Assembly (NCBI RefSeq): GCF_902459565.1
Contig: NZ_CABPSN010000012.1
Location: 1 to 64,000 of the forward strand
DNA: 64,000 nt
Source of the DNA: Pandoraea aquatica
GTDB lineage: Bacteria > Pseudomonadota > Gammaproteobacteria > Burkholderiales > Burkholderiaceae
Direction of reading: 5' to 3'
How positions within the stretch are numbered: position 1 is the first letter of the stretch; the number at the start of each line of letters is the position of its first letter. Under the pieces are notes generated by a model. The model made no database searches. It worked only from the letters and a program-made list of their open reading frames with translations, and was not told the origin of the DNA. Positions 26,127-34,453 of this stretch are shown here, in pieces. The position numbers were made by a program, and so were the translations under genes.

Positions 26127-28432
26127 CCATGTCGAACAAACCGCCCGCGCCCGAGGCTTCGCCTTTATCGACGGCACCGCAGGACGTGTCCTTTGTCGAA
26201 ACGGCGCGCGGCAGCACCGCTACCGCAAAGGACGAGCGTGCATCGCGCGCCGTTCGAGGGCGGGCGCGCACGCGCGCCGAGTGGGAGCGACGCGAACACC
26301 TGGGCATCGACCACTTCGCGTTCTTTCGCGGTTATCTGGAGCGTCTGCCACTCGACAAGCTGGCCGACCAGTATCTGGAAACCGGACTCGATCTGCGCAT
26401 GGCGCGCTCCACGCTCGCGTGGATCCAGGAGCGGTTGATTGCCGGTGCGCGCCGCGCGCAGGACCACGGCGCGGCGCGCCTGCTCGCGATCACGCCCAAG
26501 CAACTTGCACCGGATGCGCACGCACCGGCGGCGTCAGCCGTGGCACCCCCGCGACCGAGTCTGGAAGAGTTTGCCGAGGAGCACGACCCGGACGGCTTCT
26601 ACAGCCAGCGCGAGCTGCTAGAGCTGTTCGCCGAACGTTACCCGGAGGCCAAACCGGACCGCCGCGCCGAGCGCAACGAGCGGCTGCGCAAGCGTCAGAT
26701 CGTGGCCCTGCGCGCGCTTCAGACACTGCTGGCTGTGGAGCCGTCCCAGCACCATCACTGCGCGGGCTGGTTTCACCCGGCGCTCGCGCGCCGCCTCGAG
26801 CACGCCGGCGTCGTGCAACTGGCGGATCTGTTCGACGTCATTACGCAACGCGGCCCGCGCTGGTATACCAAGGTCCGTGGCCTGGGCGAGACCGGCGCCA
26901 ATCGCTTGCAGCAGTGGCTCGCGGATCACGCCGACTCGCTGGGGCGCACGCTGCCGTCGATCGCACTCACGCCGCGCCGCCAGCTGACCGGCGAGGCCAA
27001 GCGTGCAGCGCGGGTACACGTCGACGGTGTGGCGCCGCTCGAGTGGCTGGTATGGCCGGATTTCGCGCGCGATCGCCATCGCGTCGACGTCGACGCCAAG
27101 GCCCGTGGCCAGAGTGCGGCCGAGCTGGCGAGCGGCATGTCAGGGGGCGTGCCGGTCGGCGGTACCGGGCGCGAAATCGCGCCGCAGAGAGCCGACGCTG
27201 GCGCCTTCGCGCCCACCCGACAGGTCCGCGCCGGCAACGATCTCGACGCGGTCAAAGTGTGGCTTGCCGCTACGCAAGCTGGGCGCAGCGCCGGTACCGT
27301 GCAGTCCTATCGCCAGCACGCCGAGCGATTCCTGAATTGGCTCGCATTTGTGTGCCGGCGTCCGCTCACGGAACTGAGCGTGGAAGATTGCACCGCCTAC
27401 CGGGCGTTCCTCGCCGCGCCGCCGGCGCACTGGATCGCGCCGCGCGGGACCGCACGCTTTACCAGTGCCTGGCGCCCGTTCTCGAAGCCGCTCGATGAAG
27501 CGAGTGTGCGCCTGTCGATGACCGTGCTGCAGGGCATGTGCAATTGGCTGGTGAAGTCGGAGTACTTGCGCGTCAATCCCTTCGGGCTATTGGCGAAGCC
27601 GCGCGGGCAGGCGTTCGACTCGATGCACGTCGAGCACGTGCTCGCCGATGCCGTGTGGGACGCATTGGAAGCGTACTGGCGCCCGAAGGCGATTCACGAC
27701 GTGGCGGCCGAGCGCACGCTGTTTGTTTTGCAGTTGGGGCGTACAACGGGGTTGCGTCTTGCGGAACTGGCGCGCGCGACAGTGGGCGATTTGCGATGCA
27801 CGATGCTGGCAGGCAGTGGCTCGGTGTGGAGCTTGTCGGTGCTGGGCAAGGGCAGCAAACAGCGAGAGGTTGAGCTGGCCGGATCGTTGGTGCGTCGTAT
27901 CGAGGCGCATCTGGCGGGGCGAGGCGTGGCCACCGCACGGAGTGGTGTTAGCGGCGGCCTGCAGCAGATGGCGACCGACCCGGCACTGGCGAAGGTGGCC
28001 CTGATCGGGCGCTTGCCCGACGAGCGTAATCGCAACGACTCGGCCGAAGCCGAGTCAGGCGCACAAGGCCCGCAGGTTGGGCGAGCGGCAGGGGCGACTG
28101 GCCCAGTGCCGATTGGTGCCAAACCGGTGAGAGTAATAGCGTCACGGCATGCGCCATTGACGCCGGCCGCATTGCGCCAGGTCATCGAGAGCGGCTATCG
28201 CAAAGCCGCACAGGCGCTAGAGGGAGAATCGGCGCAAGCCGCCAGCGCATTAACTCAAGCCACGCCGCATTGGCTGCGTCATACCTTTGGCACGCATGCG
28301 CTCGAGCATGGCGCCGCACTAGAGGTCGTACAAAAGCTGATGGGGCACGCCAGCATAGCCACCACGTCGAAGTACCTCCATCCGGAGAAACGCCGGCGCG
28401 CCGCCGACATGAATAAGGTATTCGGCGACTAG
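26123..28432 (+). CDS. Tyrosine recombinase with N-terminal DUF3701 domain
   Basis: 769 aa, much longer than XerC (about 300). The N-terminal part contains the DUF3701 pattern [20 protein letters not shown] and [14 protein letters not shown]; a helical region with [12 protein letters not shown] follows. The core-binding domain starts near 365 ([20 protein letters not shown]). Catalytic residues: Arg in [12 protein letters not shown] (about 546), [15 protein letters not shown] (HxxR, about 716) and the Tyr in TSKYLHPEK (about 752). A Gly/Ala-rich insert of about 60 residues lies inside the catalytic domain. All catalytic motifs are intact. Confidence 0.9.
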   Translation: MTMSNKPPAPEASPLSTAPQDVSFVETARGSTATAKDERASRAVRGRARTRAEWERREHLGIDHFAFFRGYLERLPLDKLADQYLETGLDLRMARSTLAWIQERLIAGARRAQDHGAARLLAITPKQLAPDAHAPAASAVAPPRPSLEEFAEEHDPDGFYSQRELLELFAERYPEAKPDRRAERNERLRKRQIVALRALQTLLAVEPSQHHHCAGWFHPALARRLEHAGVVQLADLFDVITQRGPRWYTKVRGLGETGANRLQQWLADHADSLGRTLPSIALTPRRQLTGEAKRAARVHVDGVAPLEWLVWPDFARDRHRVDVDAKARGQSAAELASGMSGGVPVGGTGREIAPQRADAGAFAPTRQVRAGNDLDAVKVWLAATQAGRSAGTVQSYRQHAERFLNWLAFVCRRPLTELSVEDCTAYRAFLAAPPAHWIAPRGTARFTSAWRPFSKPLDEASVRLSMTVLQGMCNWLVKSEYLRVNPFGLLAKPRGQAFDSMHVEHVLADAVWDALEAYWRPKAIHDVAAERTLFVLQLGRTTGLRLAELARATVGDLRCTMLAGSGSVWSLSVLGKGSKQREVELAGSLVRRIEAHLAGRGVATARSGVSGGLQQMATDPALAKVALIGRLPDERNRNDSAEAESGAQGPQVGRAAGATGPVPIGAKPVRVIASRHAPLTPAALRQVIESGYRKAAQALEGESAQAASALTQATPHWLRHTFGTHALEHGAALEVVQKLMGHASIATTSKYLHPEKRRRAADMNKVFGD

Positions 28433-28455
28433 CCGACGTGCGGTAGGGGGCTCAC

Positions 28456-28617
28456 TTAGTTGTTTTTGCCCTTGCCGAGCACCTTGTCGGCTTCACGGTG
28501 GGCTTCTTCGATCAAGCCGTCGTCAGCGTGCTCGATGTCCGTGCCGGCTTTCTCCAAATGCTCTGTCACCAAGATGTATCGTTTGGTGAGCGTCAGGTCA
28601 ACCATATCTCTACTCAT
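28456..28617 (-). CDS. Small hypothetical protein (53 aa)
   Basis: Start ATG 28617 with GAGGAAAA upstream. It reads MSRDMVDLTLTKRYILVTEH with an acidic, helical remainder ending in KVLGKGKNN. No family recognised. It is convergent with the recombinase gene and divergent from the small gene at 28820. Confidence 0.55.
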   Translation of the reverse strand: MSRDMVDLTLTKRYILVTEHLEKAGTDIEHADDGLIEEAHREADKVLGKGKNN

Positions 28618-28819
28618 GTTACTTTTCCTCGTCGGCTGCTGGCCGTTGCGTGACGAACACGGACCCCACAAATCCGTTGCTCGCCATGGTATGGAGTCCG
28701 AAGCGGTGGGGGTGTAGGATTGTGGGGCAAAACGTCAAAATTGTCCAGTTCGGTGCGGCTGGGTTCAGGGGTAACGTCGCAGGGTGGCAACCATCTGAGC
28801 GACAACGCAGGAGTGGATC

Positions 28820-28975
28820 ATGCCCATGACAATTGGCATCATTGCGTTTATTGCCTATTCGCTCGCGCTGTTTCGGGCGGGCAAAACGGACGGTACGGAG
28901 CAAGGCCCCATGAAAGCCTGGGCGGTGGTCTTCGTGGCTGGAATCGTGTTTGGTGTTTGTGTCATGTCCTCATGA
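28820..28975 (+). CDS. Small two-helix membrane protein (51 aa)
   Basis: ATG 28820 with AGGAG 7 nt upstream. The product starts MPMTIGIIAFIAYSLALFRA, has a short charged loop (GKTDGTEQGPMK) and a second helix (AWAVVFVAGIVFGVCVMSS). Too short for routine gene calls. Unknown function. Confidence 0.6.
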   Translation: MPMTIGIIAFIAYSLALFRAGKTDGTEQGPMKAWAVVFVAGIVFGVCVMSS

Positions 28976-29009
28976 TGTAGGGAATTCGCATGGCAAAAGG
29001 GGCTTACGA

Positions 29010-29399
29010 ATGTTGAAGAAGATCAGCGCTGCAGGGTTGCTTCTCGCCAGTGTCTACGCGCATGCGGCACCCAGCTTCTGCCAGGTGGCAGGCAGTTATC
29101 GTGGTGTCTACTCGGGTAACACCGATTCCGGCACTCTGATGGCCGTGGTGGAGGCCGCCGACGGCACCCTGCGCGGCTCCGCGATGTCAGCAGATGGACG
29201 GCAGTTCGCCTTCGGTGGCGTCATTGCGGGAGATGGCAGTTTCTCGAGCGGCTCCGTCGCCACGGGGGCACTGTTCGTGGGACGTTTCGCCAGTGCTACC
29301 GGCGGCCAGATCGCTGGGCAGGGAGACTGGGCACTCGGCGGCGGACAAGGTGGACGCTGGCAGATCGTTCGCGAGTCCATTCCGGCTACCTGCCGGTGA
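29010..29399 (+). CDS. Secreted small Gly-rich hypothetical protein
   Basis: 129 aa from ATG 29010. Signal peptide (MLKKISAAGLLLASVYAHA), then a Gly/Ser/Ala-rich body with beta-type repeats (GSYRGVYSGNTDSGTLMAV, GQGDWALGGGQGGRW) and two cysteines, one near each end (SFCQVAG and PATCR), which could pair. No family recognised. An earlier in-frame start (28950) lies inside the upstream small gene and is not used. Confidence 0.65.
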   Translation: MLKKISAAGLLLASVYAHAAPSFCQVAGSYRGVYSGNTDSGTLMAVVEAADGTLRGSAMSADGRQFAFGGVIAGDGSFSSGSVATGALFVGRFASATGGQIAGQGDWALGGGQGGRWQIVRESIPATCR

Positions 29400-29446
29400 T
29401 TTGGCAAGTCGTTTGTCCACACCTCAACCAACGAAGGAGATCCGTC

Positions 29447-29671
29447 ATGTGGAATACGGTTTCGGAAGCCTATGCCGCCAGTGGGGTTGGGCAGACCACG
29501 ACGGTTCGGCCGAGCGATGGAAAGGAAGACACGCTTCGTCGATTCCAATCCGAGATCAAGGTCGCGCGTGGGCTGGCGCGCGAGCAGAAGATTCGACTCG
29601 TGCTTGACCATAAGGAAAGTCAAACGGGGTTCGATTTCACCGATCTAATCACGTTCGAGCGGATCGCGTAG
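29447..29671 (+). CDS. Small hypothetical protein (74 aa)
   Basis: ATG 29447 with AAGGAG 7 nt upstream. Starts MWNTVSEAYAASGVGQTT, with a basic helix (TLRRFQSEIKVARGLAREQK) and an acidic end (FDFTDLITFERIA). Follows the secreted protein gene by 47 bp. Function unknown. Confidence 0.6.
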   Translation: MWNTVSEAYAASGVGQTTTVRPSDGKEDTLRRFQSEIKVARGLAREQKIRLVLDHKESQTGFDFTDLITFERIA

Positions 29672-29758
29672 CGTCGGTATGGCGGGCATGCCTTGCCGGC
29701 ATTCGCAGGCGAAAGCCGGTGGCGCTGGAAGAAGGCAAGTGGGCGAGGGGCACTAAGG

Positions 29759-30292
29759 ATGAGTGGCAAAGATAAGTTCGACTGGACACAACAGCTCACG
29801 CGCAAGCGCAACGCCGAGCGCAGGATTCCGACACATGCGGACTTTGTGGCATATGACGGACATCACTGTCATGCCTTGTACAAGTCGCTCCCACCTGATT
29901 GGAGATGCCCTGGGTGCTGTCGGAGCACCTTTGAGGTCCTCCGTTGGACGATGCGCTTTCCGCACTTGCCGACGAAGTTCTTGGGGTGGGCCGGAGGCTA
30001 TCACCGCCACCATGATCATGCTGGCGATCGTCGCGGTGGGAGGCTCCTCTGGAATTCACCCTATGCACGATTCCCCGAGACGGTCCTGTGCGAGCAATGC
30101 AATGCTGCCGACGCGACGGTCAAGCGGGTCTTGAAACTGCCGAAAGAATTTTCGTACTCGCCTGAGGAAATCCGCGCATTTGTCGAACCAGTACCCCACG
30201 GCTGGCACATCATCAACTACCAGCAGGCGGCGCGGATTTACGAGTGGGTTAGAAGGTGTCCGCCAACAGTGATCCCAGGCACCCACGCGTGA
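29759..30292 (+). CDS. HNH/zinc-binding domain protein, putative
   Basis: 177 aa from ATG 29759 (GAGG and AAGG upstream). Metal-binding pattern: WRCPGCCRSTFEVLRW, then GGYHRHHDHAGD, then ETVLCEQCNAADATVKRVL. CxxC, HxHHxH and CxxCN in this order resemble HNH endonucleases, and the C-terminal part (EVLK-like LPKEFSYSPEEI, HGWHIINYQ) is conserved-looking. No genome target or partner is evident. Could also be a structural zinc protein. Confidence 0.6.
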   Translation: MSGKDKFDWTQQLTRKRNAERRIPTHADFVAYDGHHCHALYKSLPPDWRCPGCCRSTFEVLRWTMRFPHLPTKFLGWAGGYHRHHDHAGDRRGGRLLWNSPYARFPETVLCEQCNAADATVKRVLKLPKEFSYSPEEIRAFVEPVPHGWHIINYQQAARIYEWVRRCPPTVIPGTHA

Positions 30293-30489
30293 AGGGCTGG
30301 TCTACATGACCAGACACGCGAGTCCGCTCAATCACTGCGTGATCTGTCGATGGCGCCATCGGCCGAGCAGAATGCCGAGGCCTTGTGAGAGGGCAGAGCG
30401 CGAAGTCGATCTGGCGGCGCAAGCGGAGTGCGATGAAGCGTAATGCGAGCGCGATTGAATGATAAGCAGAATTTTTCTCGAGGATTGCG

Positions 30490-31434
30490 ATGGGTTGGAA
30501 TGACCGAATGGACGACGTGAACCAGTACGACCTGCCGCCAGAAGCTTTTCTGCCGCGCAAGAATGTCGTCGGGCCGCGTGATCTGAACGAACGATGGCTT
30601 GTTACCGCGCCGCGCGAAAGCCAGGTCGTCGCGCTTCGCGCATGGTTCACTGATCGCTATTGCGATCCGGCGATCGACACGCCGTATAACGGCCAAGAGG
30701 GGGGCTACTTGTTTGTGCACGGTGGCCCGTATTCCCCCGACGACGAATTAAATCAGCAATTCGGCGACGTCGTGCCGGATGACGTTATTCAGGAAGTCGC
30801 TGGCGACTTGGAGTCGGAGGTTGGAGACAATTGGGCGCCGATCTATCACGAGCGGGAGGAGGAGGACTGGGAGTGGGATGAGCCCGACGTCCCCGCCTCC
30901 GACGTACCACTTGCAAGGCTGAAAGCGCGGCTGCAGGAAGGGAACGCGGTCATGACGCTCACGGGCGATCCTGCGGCTCAGGCACTGGCGACTCAGTTGG
31001 TGTATGTGCAAACACTCGGAGCACTCGAAGCGTTCCTCTACGAGACGGCGCTCTACTGGCTCGATCAGGACGATGAGAGAGTGAAAAACTGCATCACCCT
31101 CCTGCCGACATTTTCGCAACAGACAATATCGCTCAGGGAAATCTTTACTGAATACGAGGGCCTGCGGGCTAAGGTGCGGGAGTACTTGTACCACCTCGTA
31201 TGGCACCGCTGGAAAGATGTGTCCCCGCTCTACGAGAAGGGACTGGGCGTCGCGCTACCGAGCACGAAGGATTTTCAAGACGCACTTCAGGCGCGGCACG
31301 ACATCGTGCACCGCAGCGGAACCGATAAAGAGGGTAATCCCGTTGTGATCAGTGAAAATGACGTGCGTCAGTTGTCCGGACAGGTTGAGGCATTTTGCGG
31401 GCAGGTAGCGGCGCAATTCGATACCGGCTTTTGA
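30490..31434 (+). CDS. HEPN-domain protein
   Basis: 314 aa from ATG 30490, which follows GAGGATTGCG. The N-terminal half is acidic and unrecognised (QGGYLFVHGG-like EGGYLFVHGGPYSPDD). The C-terminal half is helical, with the HEPN RNase motif R-x4-H in LQARHDIVHRSGTDKEGNPV. HEPN proteins are commonly RNases in toxin-antitoxin and phage-defence systems, often with a nucleotidyltransferase partner; none is seen next to it. Role as defence or toxin is inferred. Confidence 0.65.
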   Translation: MGWNDRMDDVNQYDLPPEAFLPRKNVVGPRDLNERWLVTAPRESQVVALRAWFTDRYCDPAIDTPYNGQEGGYLFVHGGPYSPDDELNQQFGDVVPDDVIQEVAGDLESEVGDNWAPIYHEREEEDWEWDEPDVPASDVPLARLKARLQEGNAVMTLTGDPAAQALATQLVYVQTLGALEAFLYETALYWLDQDDERVKNCITLLPTFSQQTISLREIFTEYEGLRAKVREYLYHLVWHRWKDVSPLYEKGLGVALPSTKDFQDALQARHDIVHRSGTDKEGNPVVISENDVRQLSGQVEAFCGQVAAQFDTGF

Positions 31435-31494
31435 GTTCCACAATTCGTCATTTGTTACGTGCACCGAGCCATGTCGTCGTCGGATTCATCCGAC

Positions 31495-32454
31495 TTAAGC
31501 GGCAAGCCGGTGCGCATAGTAAGGTCGCTCACGATCATCGAGGATCGCAAACTGACGCTGCAAGTCGTCCTGCGACGGGCTGAGCCATGCGTCGACGTTG
31601 GCGGGCTTGATCGGCACGATACACCGGTCGTGGCCAGCCGCTGAAACCTCGGGCGGCGGCTCGTCAGTGATGGCTGCGAACGAGTCCAAATCTGGCTGGC
31701 CGGCGCCGGTCCAGTGCGACCAGAGACAGGCAACGAGCATCGGCTCGTCGGCGTCCGGCCGGAACTCCAGCACCACGTTTTCGTCTTTTTCGCCCGGCGC
31801 CAACTCGCGGTGCTCCATGCGGGCCCGGCTCACGTTTTCGTAAAAAACACTCACGAGAACCAAACCGTGCGTGACACCAAACTGGCCTTTCCAGAAGCCA
31901 TCCAGCGAATCTTTTCTTGCGTTGTACGTCGCCGGAAACCTCGTGTCATAGTTCGCTGGCTTGCCGGCGGGCCGACACTGGTAACGCATCGGTTTGATCA
32001 CGCGGCGGCCACCCTCCATCACCATCACTGGCGCATACACGCCGGGGAAGATGCGTGAGTCGCGGTCCTTCAGTTCATCTCGGCGAAGATCGTCCAGGCG
32101 TCGCAACGTCGCGGTGATCTTGTCAGTCGCAATACGCTTGCTCTCGGCGGCGGCTTTCGTCACTTTCGTCTGCAGACTACGCTCGGCATCGCCCAAGCGC
32201 GCGCGCTGCTTGAATAGCTCCTGCTCGAGCGTGGCGGCCTGTGTGATCTCGAATCGGCGAATCGACTCGCGAATGTCGGCCGTCTGCGGGTCGGCCGCCC
32301 GTTTAAATGCGGCATCGACTGCTTTGGGTACCTTGACCTTGTCGCCAGCGGCGCGCCCGGCATACAGGCCGAAAAATGCGGGCAGGTCGAGCTGCGCCCC
32401 GAACATCCGCTCGTACTGGCGAAAGCTCGCTTCCACCTGGGCCGAATAGCACAT
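31495..32454 (-). CDS. SRAP (HMCES/YedK-like) protein with coiled-coil insertion
   Basis: 319 aa from ATG 32454 (AAGGAGG upstream), longer than YedK (about 222). SRAP proteins crosslink abasic sites in single-stranded DNA through Cys2, which is present (MCYSAQVEASFRQYE). Other family sites: YNARKDSL (the Asn), VFYENVSR (the Glu) and AGHDRCIVPIKP (the His). Between Cys2 and the rest lies a helical, charged insert of about 100 residues (ELFKQRARLGDAERSLQTK). The gene diverges from an unknown gene across a LexA box, so SOS control is likely. Confidence 0.85.
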   Translation of the reverse strand: MCYSAQVEASFRQYERMFGAQLDLPAFFGLYAGRAAGDKVKVPKAVDAAFKRAADPQTADIRESIRRFEITQAATLEQELFKQRARLGDAERSLQTKVTKAAAESKRIATDKITATLRRLDDLRRDELKDRDSRIFPGVYAPVMVMEGGRRVIKPMRYQCRPAGKPANYDTRFPATYNARKDSLDGFWKGQFGVTHGLVLVSVFYENVSRARMEHRELAPGEKDENVVLEFRPDADEPMLVACLWSHWTGAGQPDLDSFAAITDEPPPEVSAAGHDRCIVPIKPANVDAWLSPSQDDLQRQFAILDDRERPYYAHRLAA

Positions 32455-32514
32455 CGACGCCTCCTTGAGTAGCAAGGGATGCCGGGCGGGCTCCTCGCCC
32501 CGCCGGACAACCGC

Positions 32515-32561
32515 TTGTGATAACCATCGTCGTCTGCCTATAATGCTGTACAAACGTACAG
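32515..32561 (+). promoter_or_regulatory. SOS promoter: -35, -10 and consensus LexA box
   Basis: TTGTGA (32515-32520), 18 bp, TATAAT (32539-32544), then CTGTACAAACGTACAG at 32546-32561, which fits the LexA consensus CTGT-N8-ACAG exactly. The box covers the expected start of the rightward transcript and lies 92 bp before the leftward SRAP gene, so both are probably DNA-damage inducible. Confidence 0.85.
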
Positions 32562-32572
32562 TGTTGTCCATT

Positions 32573-32914
32573 ATGCTTGTCGACGTGAAACGGCTTCGCC
32601 GCGCAGGCGAAAAACTCTCTAAGGCGGACTATGAAGCGAGTCCGTCGGTGCGCGGCTATCTGTGTAGTTGGTCCTACGCCGGCGGCTATCGATCGGGCAA
32701 ACAACTGCGGGTCAAGGCCATCACCGTAACCGCCTGCGGCAGGGCATCCGGTGTGCCGTTGTTGCCGACCCTGCACAACGTTGAGTACGTTCGACTCAAC
32801 GATGAAGGGGTGATTTTCGCTGGCGTCGAGGAGATCGAGGTCCGCCGACGCCATGTTGAAGTCTACGCCCAGGCGTGGTTTTGCAAGCCGGTAGCATCGA
32901 GCCCCGCCAAATGA
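32573..32914 (+). CDS. Hypothetical protein under a LexA-type promoter
   Basis: 113 aa from ATG 32573, 12 nt after the LexA box; the frame opens at 32465, but that lies upstream of the promoter. It begins MLVDVKRLRRAGEKLSKADY and has a compact alpha/beta look with LLPTLHNVEYVRLNDEGVIF and EEIEVRRRHVEVYAQAWFCK. No family recognised. Divergence from an SRAP gene with a shared SOS box suggests a role in damage response or in tolerance of ssDNA entry (inference). Confidence 0.7.
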   Translation: MLVDVKRLRRAGEKLSKADYEASPSVRGYLCSWSYAGGYRSGKQLRVKAITVTACGRASGVPLLPTLHNVEYVRLNDEGVIFAGVEEIEVRRRHVEVYAQAWFCKPVASSPAK

Positions 32915-32928
32915 CGGGGCTCTCAGCG

Positions 32929-33126
32929 TCAGCCCGGTGGCAGGACAGTGCTGAGTACCGTCATGATGAGAACGTAGCCGAGAATCGCGAGTCCGAGCGT
33001 GCGCAGCGGGTGGCACAGCGCGAGCCACACGAGTCGCAGCACCCCGAAGAGCCCCTTGGCCAGAAAGCCGATAAAGCACAGCACGTTCCAGACCTCGCGC
33101 GCGGCGCGAGACAGCAACTTCCACAT
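32929..33126 (-). CDS. Small membrane protein (65 aa)
   Basis: Convergent with the previous gene. From ATG 33126 it reads MWKLLSRAAREVWNVLCFIG with two hydrophobic segments (FIGFLAKGLFGVLRLVWLAL and LGLAILGYVLIMTVLSTVL). In-frame starts at 33156 and 33189 are possible; none has a strong ribosome site. Unknown function. Confidence 0.5.
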   Translation of the reverse strand: MWKLLSRAAREVWNVLCFIGFLAKGLFGVLRLVWLALCHPLRTLGLAILGYVLIMTVLSTVLPPG

Positions 33127-33344
33127 GGTCACATCCAGTGACGGGCAGACGGCCATGTGCTCAATACGGCGCATGCAGACGCTGCTCATCCTGGGTGTAT
33201 AGGGTTATCGACGTGTGCGCCAAGACATCGATGTGCGATTTTCCGATGGAACCCCGTTTTCCCGTGTGCACCGGACTCACGCTCAATCAGCGAGCGACCT
33301 CCTCGTAACACGTATTGGCGGGCTGGAATTCTTCGTGACGAAAA

Positions 33345-33366
33345 AGTATCATCATGATGCTATTTT
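33345..33366 (+). promoter_or_regulatory. Operator/promoter of the XRE regulator
   Basis: AGTATCATCATGATGC (33345-33360) directly precedes a -10-like TATTTT (33361-33366). The same 5' half and geometry recur at 33598-33619 at the end of the gene. The -35 (CGAAAA) is weak. Because the -10 lies after the ATG at 33354, the GTG at 33390 is the likely start. Confidence 0.55.
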
Positions 33367-33389
33367 TTCATCTGCTTTCGAGGCTTACA

Positions 33390-33632
33390 GTGACCCCCGA
33401 ACAATTCAGAGAGATTCAAGCCGAGCTAGGGTGGACACATCCGCAAACCGCATGTGAGCTTGGACTGTCCGTCGTCAGCGTCAAACGCATTGCCACCGGT
33501 ACGCAGGTGATCACAGACCAAACAGCGCGCGCGCTAGTCGGCATGCTTTTGATCCACAACGAGGGCCTTACGAAGAAGTTCGCAAAGCTTCTTGACAAGT
33601 ATCATGGTGATACTAAAATGAGTGGCAAGTAA
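33390..33632 (+). CDS. XRE-type helix-turn-helix regulator
   Basis: 80 aa from GTG 33390 with GAGG 7 nt upstream; it begins TPEQFREIQAELGWTHPQ, the usual start of small XRE proteins, followed by the HTH TACELGLSVVSVKRIATGTQ. It is the first gene of a 20-kb codirectional block. Palindromic sites at its own promoter and at the promoter reading into the next genes suggest it represses itself and the block. Confidence 0.8.
   Translation: MTPEQFREIQAELGWTHPQTACELGLSVVSVKRIATGTQVITDQTARALVGMLLIHNEGLTKKFAKLLDKYHGDTKMSGK
33592..33619 (+). promoter_or_regulatory. Promoter with operator as spacer, driving the leading-region block
   Basis: TTGACA (33592-33597), 16 bp, TAAAAT (33614-33619). The spacer and first -10 base form AGTATCATGGTGATACT (33598-33614), a 7-bp-arm inverted repeat. 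It lies in the last codons of the XRE gene, 30 bp before the next start. A repressor bound here would occlude RNA polymerase. Confidence 0.78.
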
Positions 33633-33649
33633 ACGCTCGGAAAATTGCC

Positions 33650-33955
33650 ATGAGCTTCGAACCCACACTGCCGTTTCGCAAGCCGGTGCCTACGCAACTC
33701 TCGATGACGGGTGACGACTGGAAGAGTGATCGCGAGGTTAAGGCACAGGCACGCGCCGAGGCGGCCAGGAAGAAAGCCGCAGTAGAGTGCGCGCGTAAAT
33801 TGGAGGCTGCACGCGACGCGTTGAGCGCCTACTTGCTCGCATGTATCGATTGCAATGACGCGTCAGGCAGTCGCGGCGCTGACGACAGCCGTTCGATCCT
33901 GATGGGCAACATGAGCGAGTACGCCGGTTATCTGCGCTCTGTGTACGACAAGTAA
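33650..33955 (+). CDS. Hypothetical protein, coiled-coil (101 aa)
   Basis: ATG 33650, first gene after the operator-spacer promoter. Begins MSFEPTLPFRKPVPTQLSMT, with an Ala/Arg/Lys-rich helix (VKAQARAEAARKKAAVECAR) and a Cys-containing helix (AYLLACIDCNDASGS). No family recognised. Leading-region position suggests early expression in the recipient. Confidence 0.6.
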   Translation: MSFEPTLPFRKPVPTQLSMTGDDWKSDREVKAQARAEAARKKAAVECARKLEAARDALSAYLLACIDCNDASGSRGADDSRSILMGNMSEYAGYLRSVYDK

Positions 33956-33969
33956 CCGGGAGACGTTCC

Positions 33970-34194
33970 ATGAAGACGCCGACGATCGGAACCTGTAAGT
34001 CGTGCCGTGGGCTCGGAAGAGTGACTGTGGCCACACGGCCCCCCATCGAAATCGAATGCAGCATTTGCAGCGGGGCGGGGCGCGGTGAGTACGTCGAGGT
34101 TGCATGCGCTTCCTGCCAAGGTGCACGGGGGCTTCCGTGTGCTCGCTGCATCGGAAGCGGTCGGGTCGCGGTGTTCAGACCTTCAGCAAACTAA
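33970..34194 (+). CDS. DnaJ-type zinc-finger mini-protein
   Basis: 74 aa from ATG 33970 (GGGAGA upstream). Four CxxCxGxG-type motifs make up most of the protein: CKSCRGLG, CSICSGAG, CASCQGARG and CARCIGSG. In DnaJ this cysteine-rich domain binds two zinc ions; here it stands alone without a J domain. Possible role in binding unfolded protein or DNA; not known. Confidence 0.7.
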   Translation: MKTPTIGTCKSCRGLGRVTVATRPPIEIECSICSGAGRGEYVEVACASCQGARGLPCARCIGSGRVAVFRPSAN

Positions 34195-34222
34195 TCATGC
34201 GGAAAAATCGGAGAATAGGTGC

Positions 34223-34432
34223 ATGTCACATATCACGCCGCAAATCGTAGAGTTGGCCAGGACCATGCTTGAGAAAGGGCAAGACTGGTCGCCGGAGGCT
34301 GACAAGATTCTGTCTGACGACAATTCGCTGTGCCTTTGCTCGTATCCGGATGGTGCGTGGATTTCGGAGACCCACGACGACGTGGACATGAACAAGTGGA
34401 CCAAATTGGAGTGCGTTATCGCACTCCCCTAG
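34223..34432 (+). CDS. Small acidic hypothetical protein (69 aa)
   Basis: ATG 34223 with GGAGAA upstream. Starts MSHITPQIVELARTMLEKGQ, ends with DDVDMNKWTKLECVIALP. Strongly acidic in the middle (SDDNSLCLCSYPDG). No family recognised. Confidence 0.55.
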   Translation: MSHITPQIVELARTMLEKGQDWSPEADKILSDDNSLCLCSYPDGAWISETHDDVDMNKWTKLECVIALP

Positions 34433-34453
34433 ACCAGGAAAAGGACAAAGCCA

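Noticed and set aside
26281-27498. 405-codon plus-strand frame inside the recombinase gene
   Set aside because: Arg/Ala-rich shadow of a GC-rich gene in another frame; the recombinase frame has all catalytic motifs.
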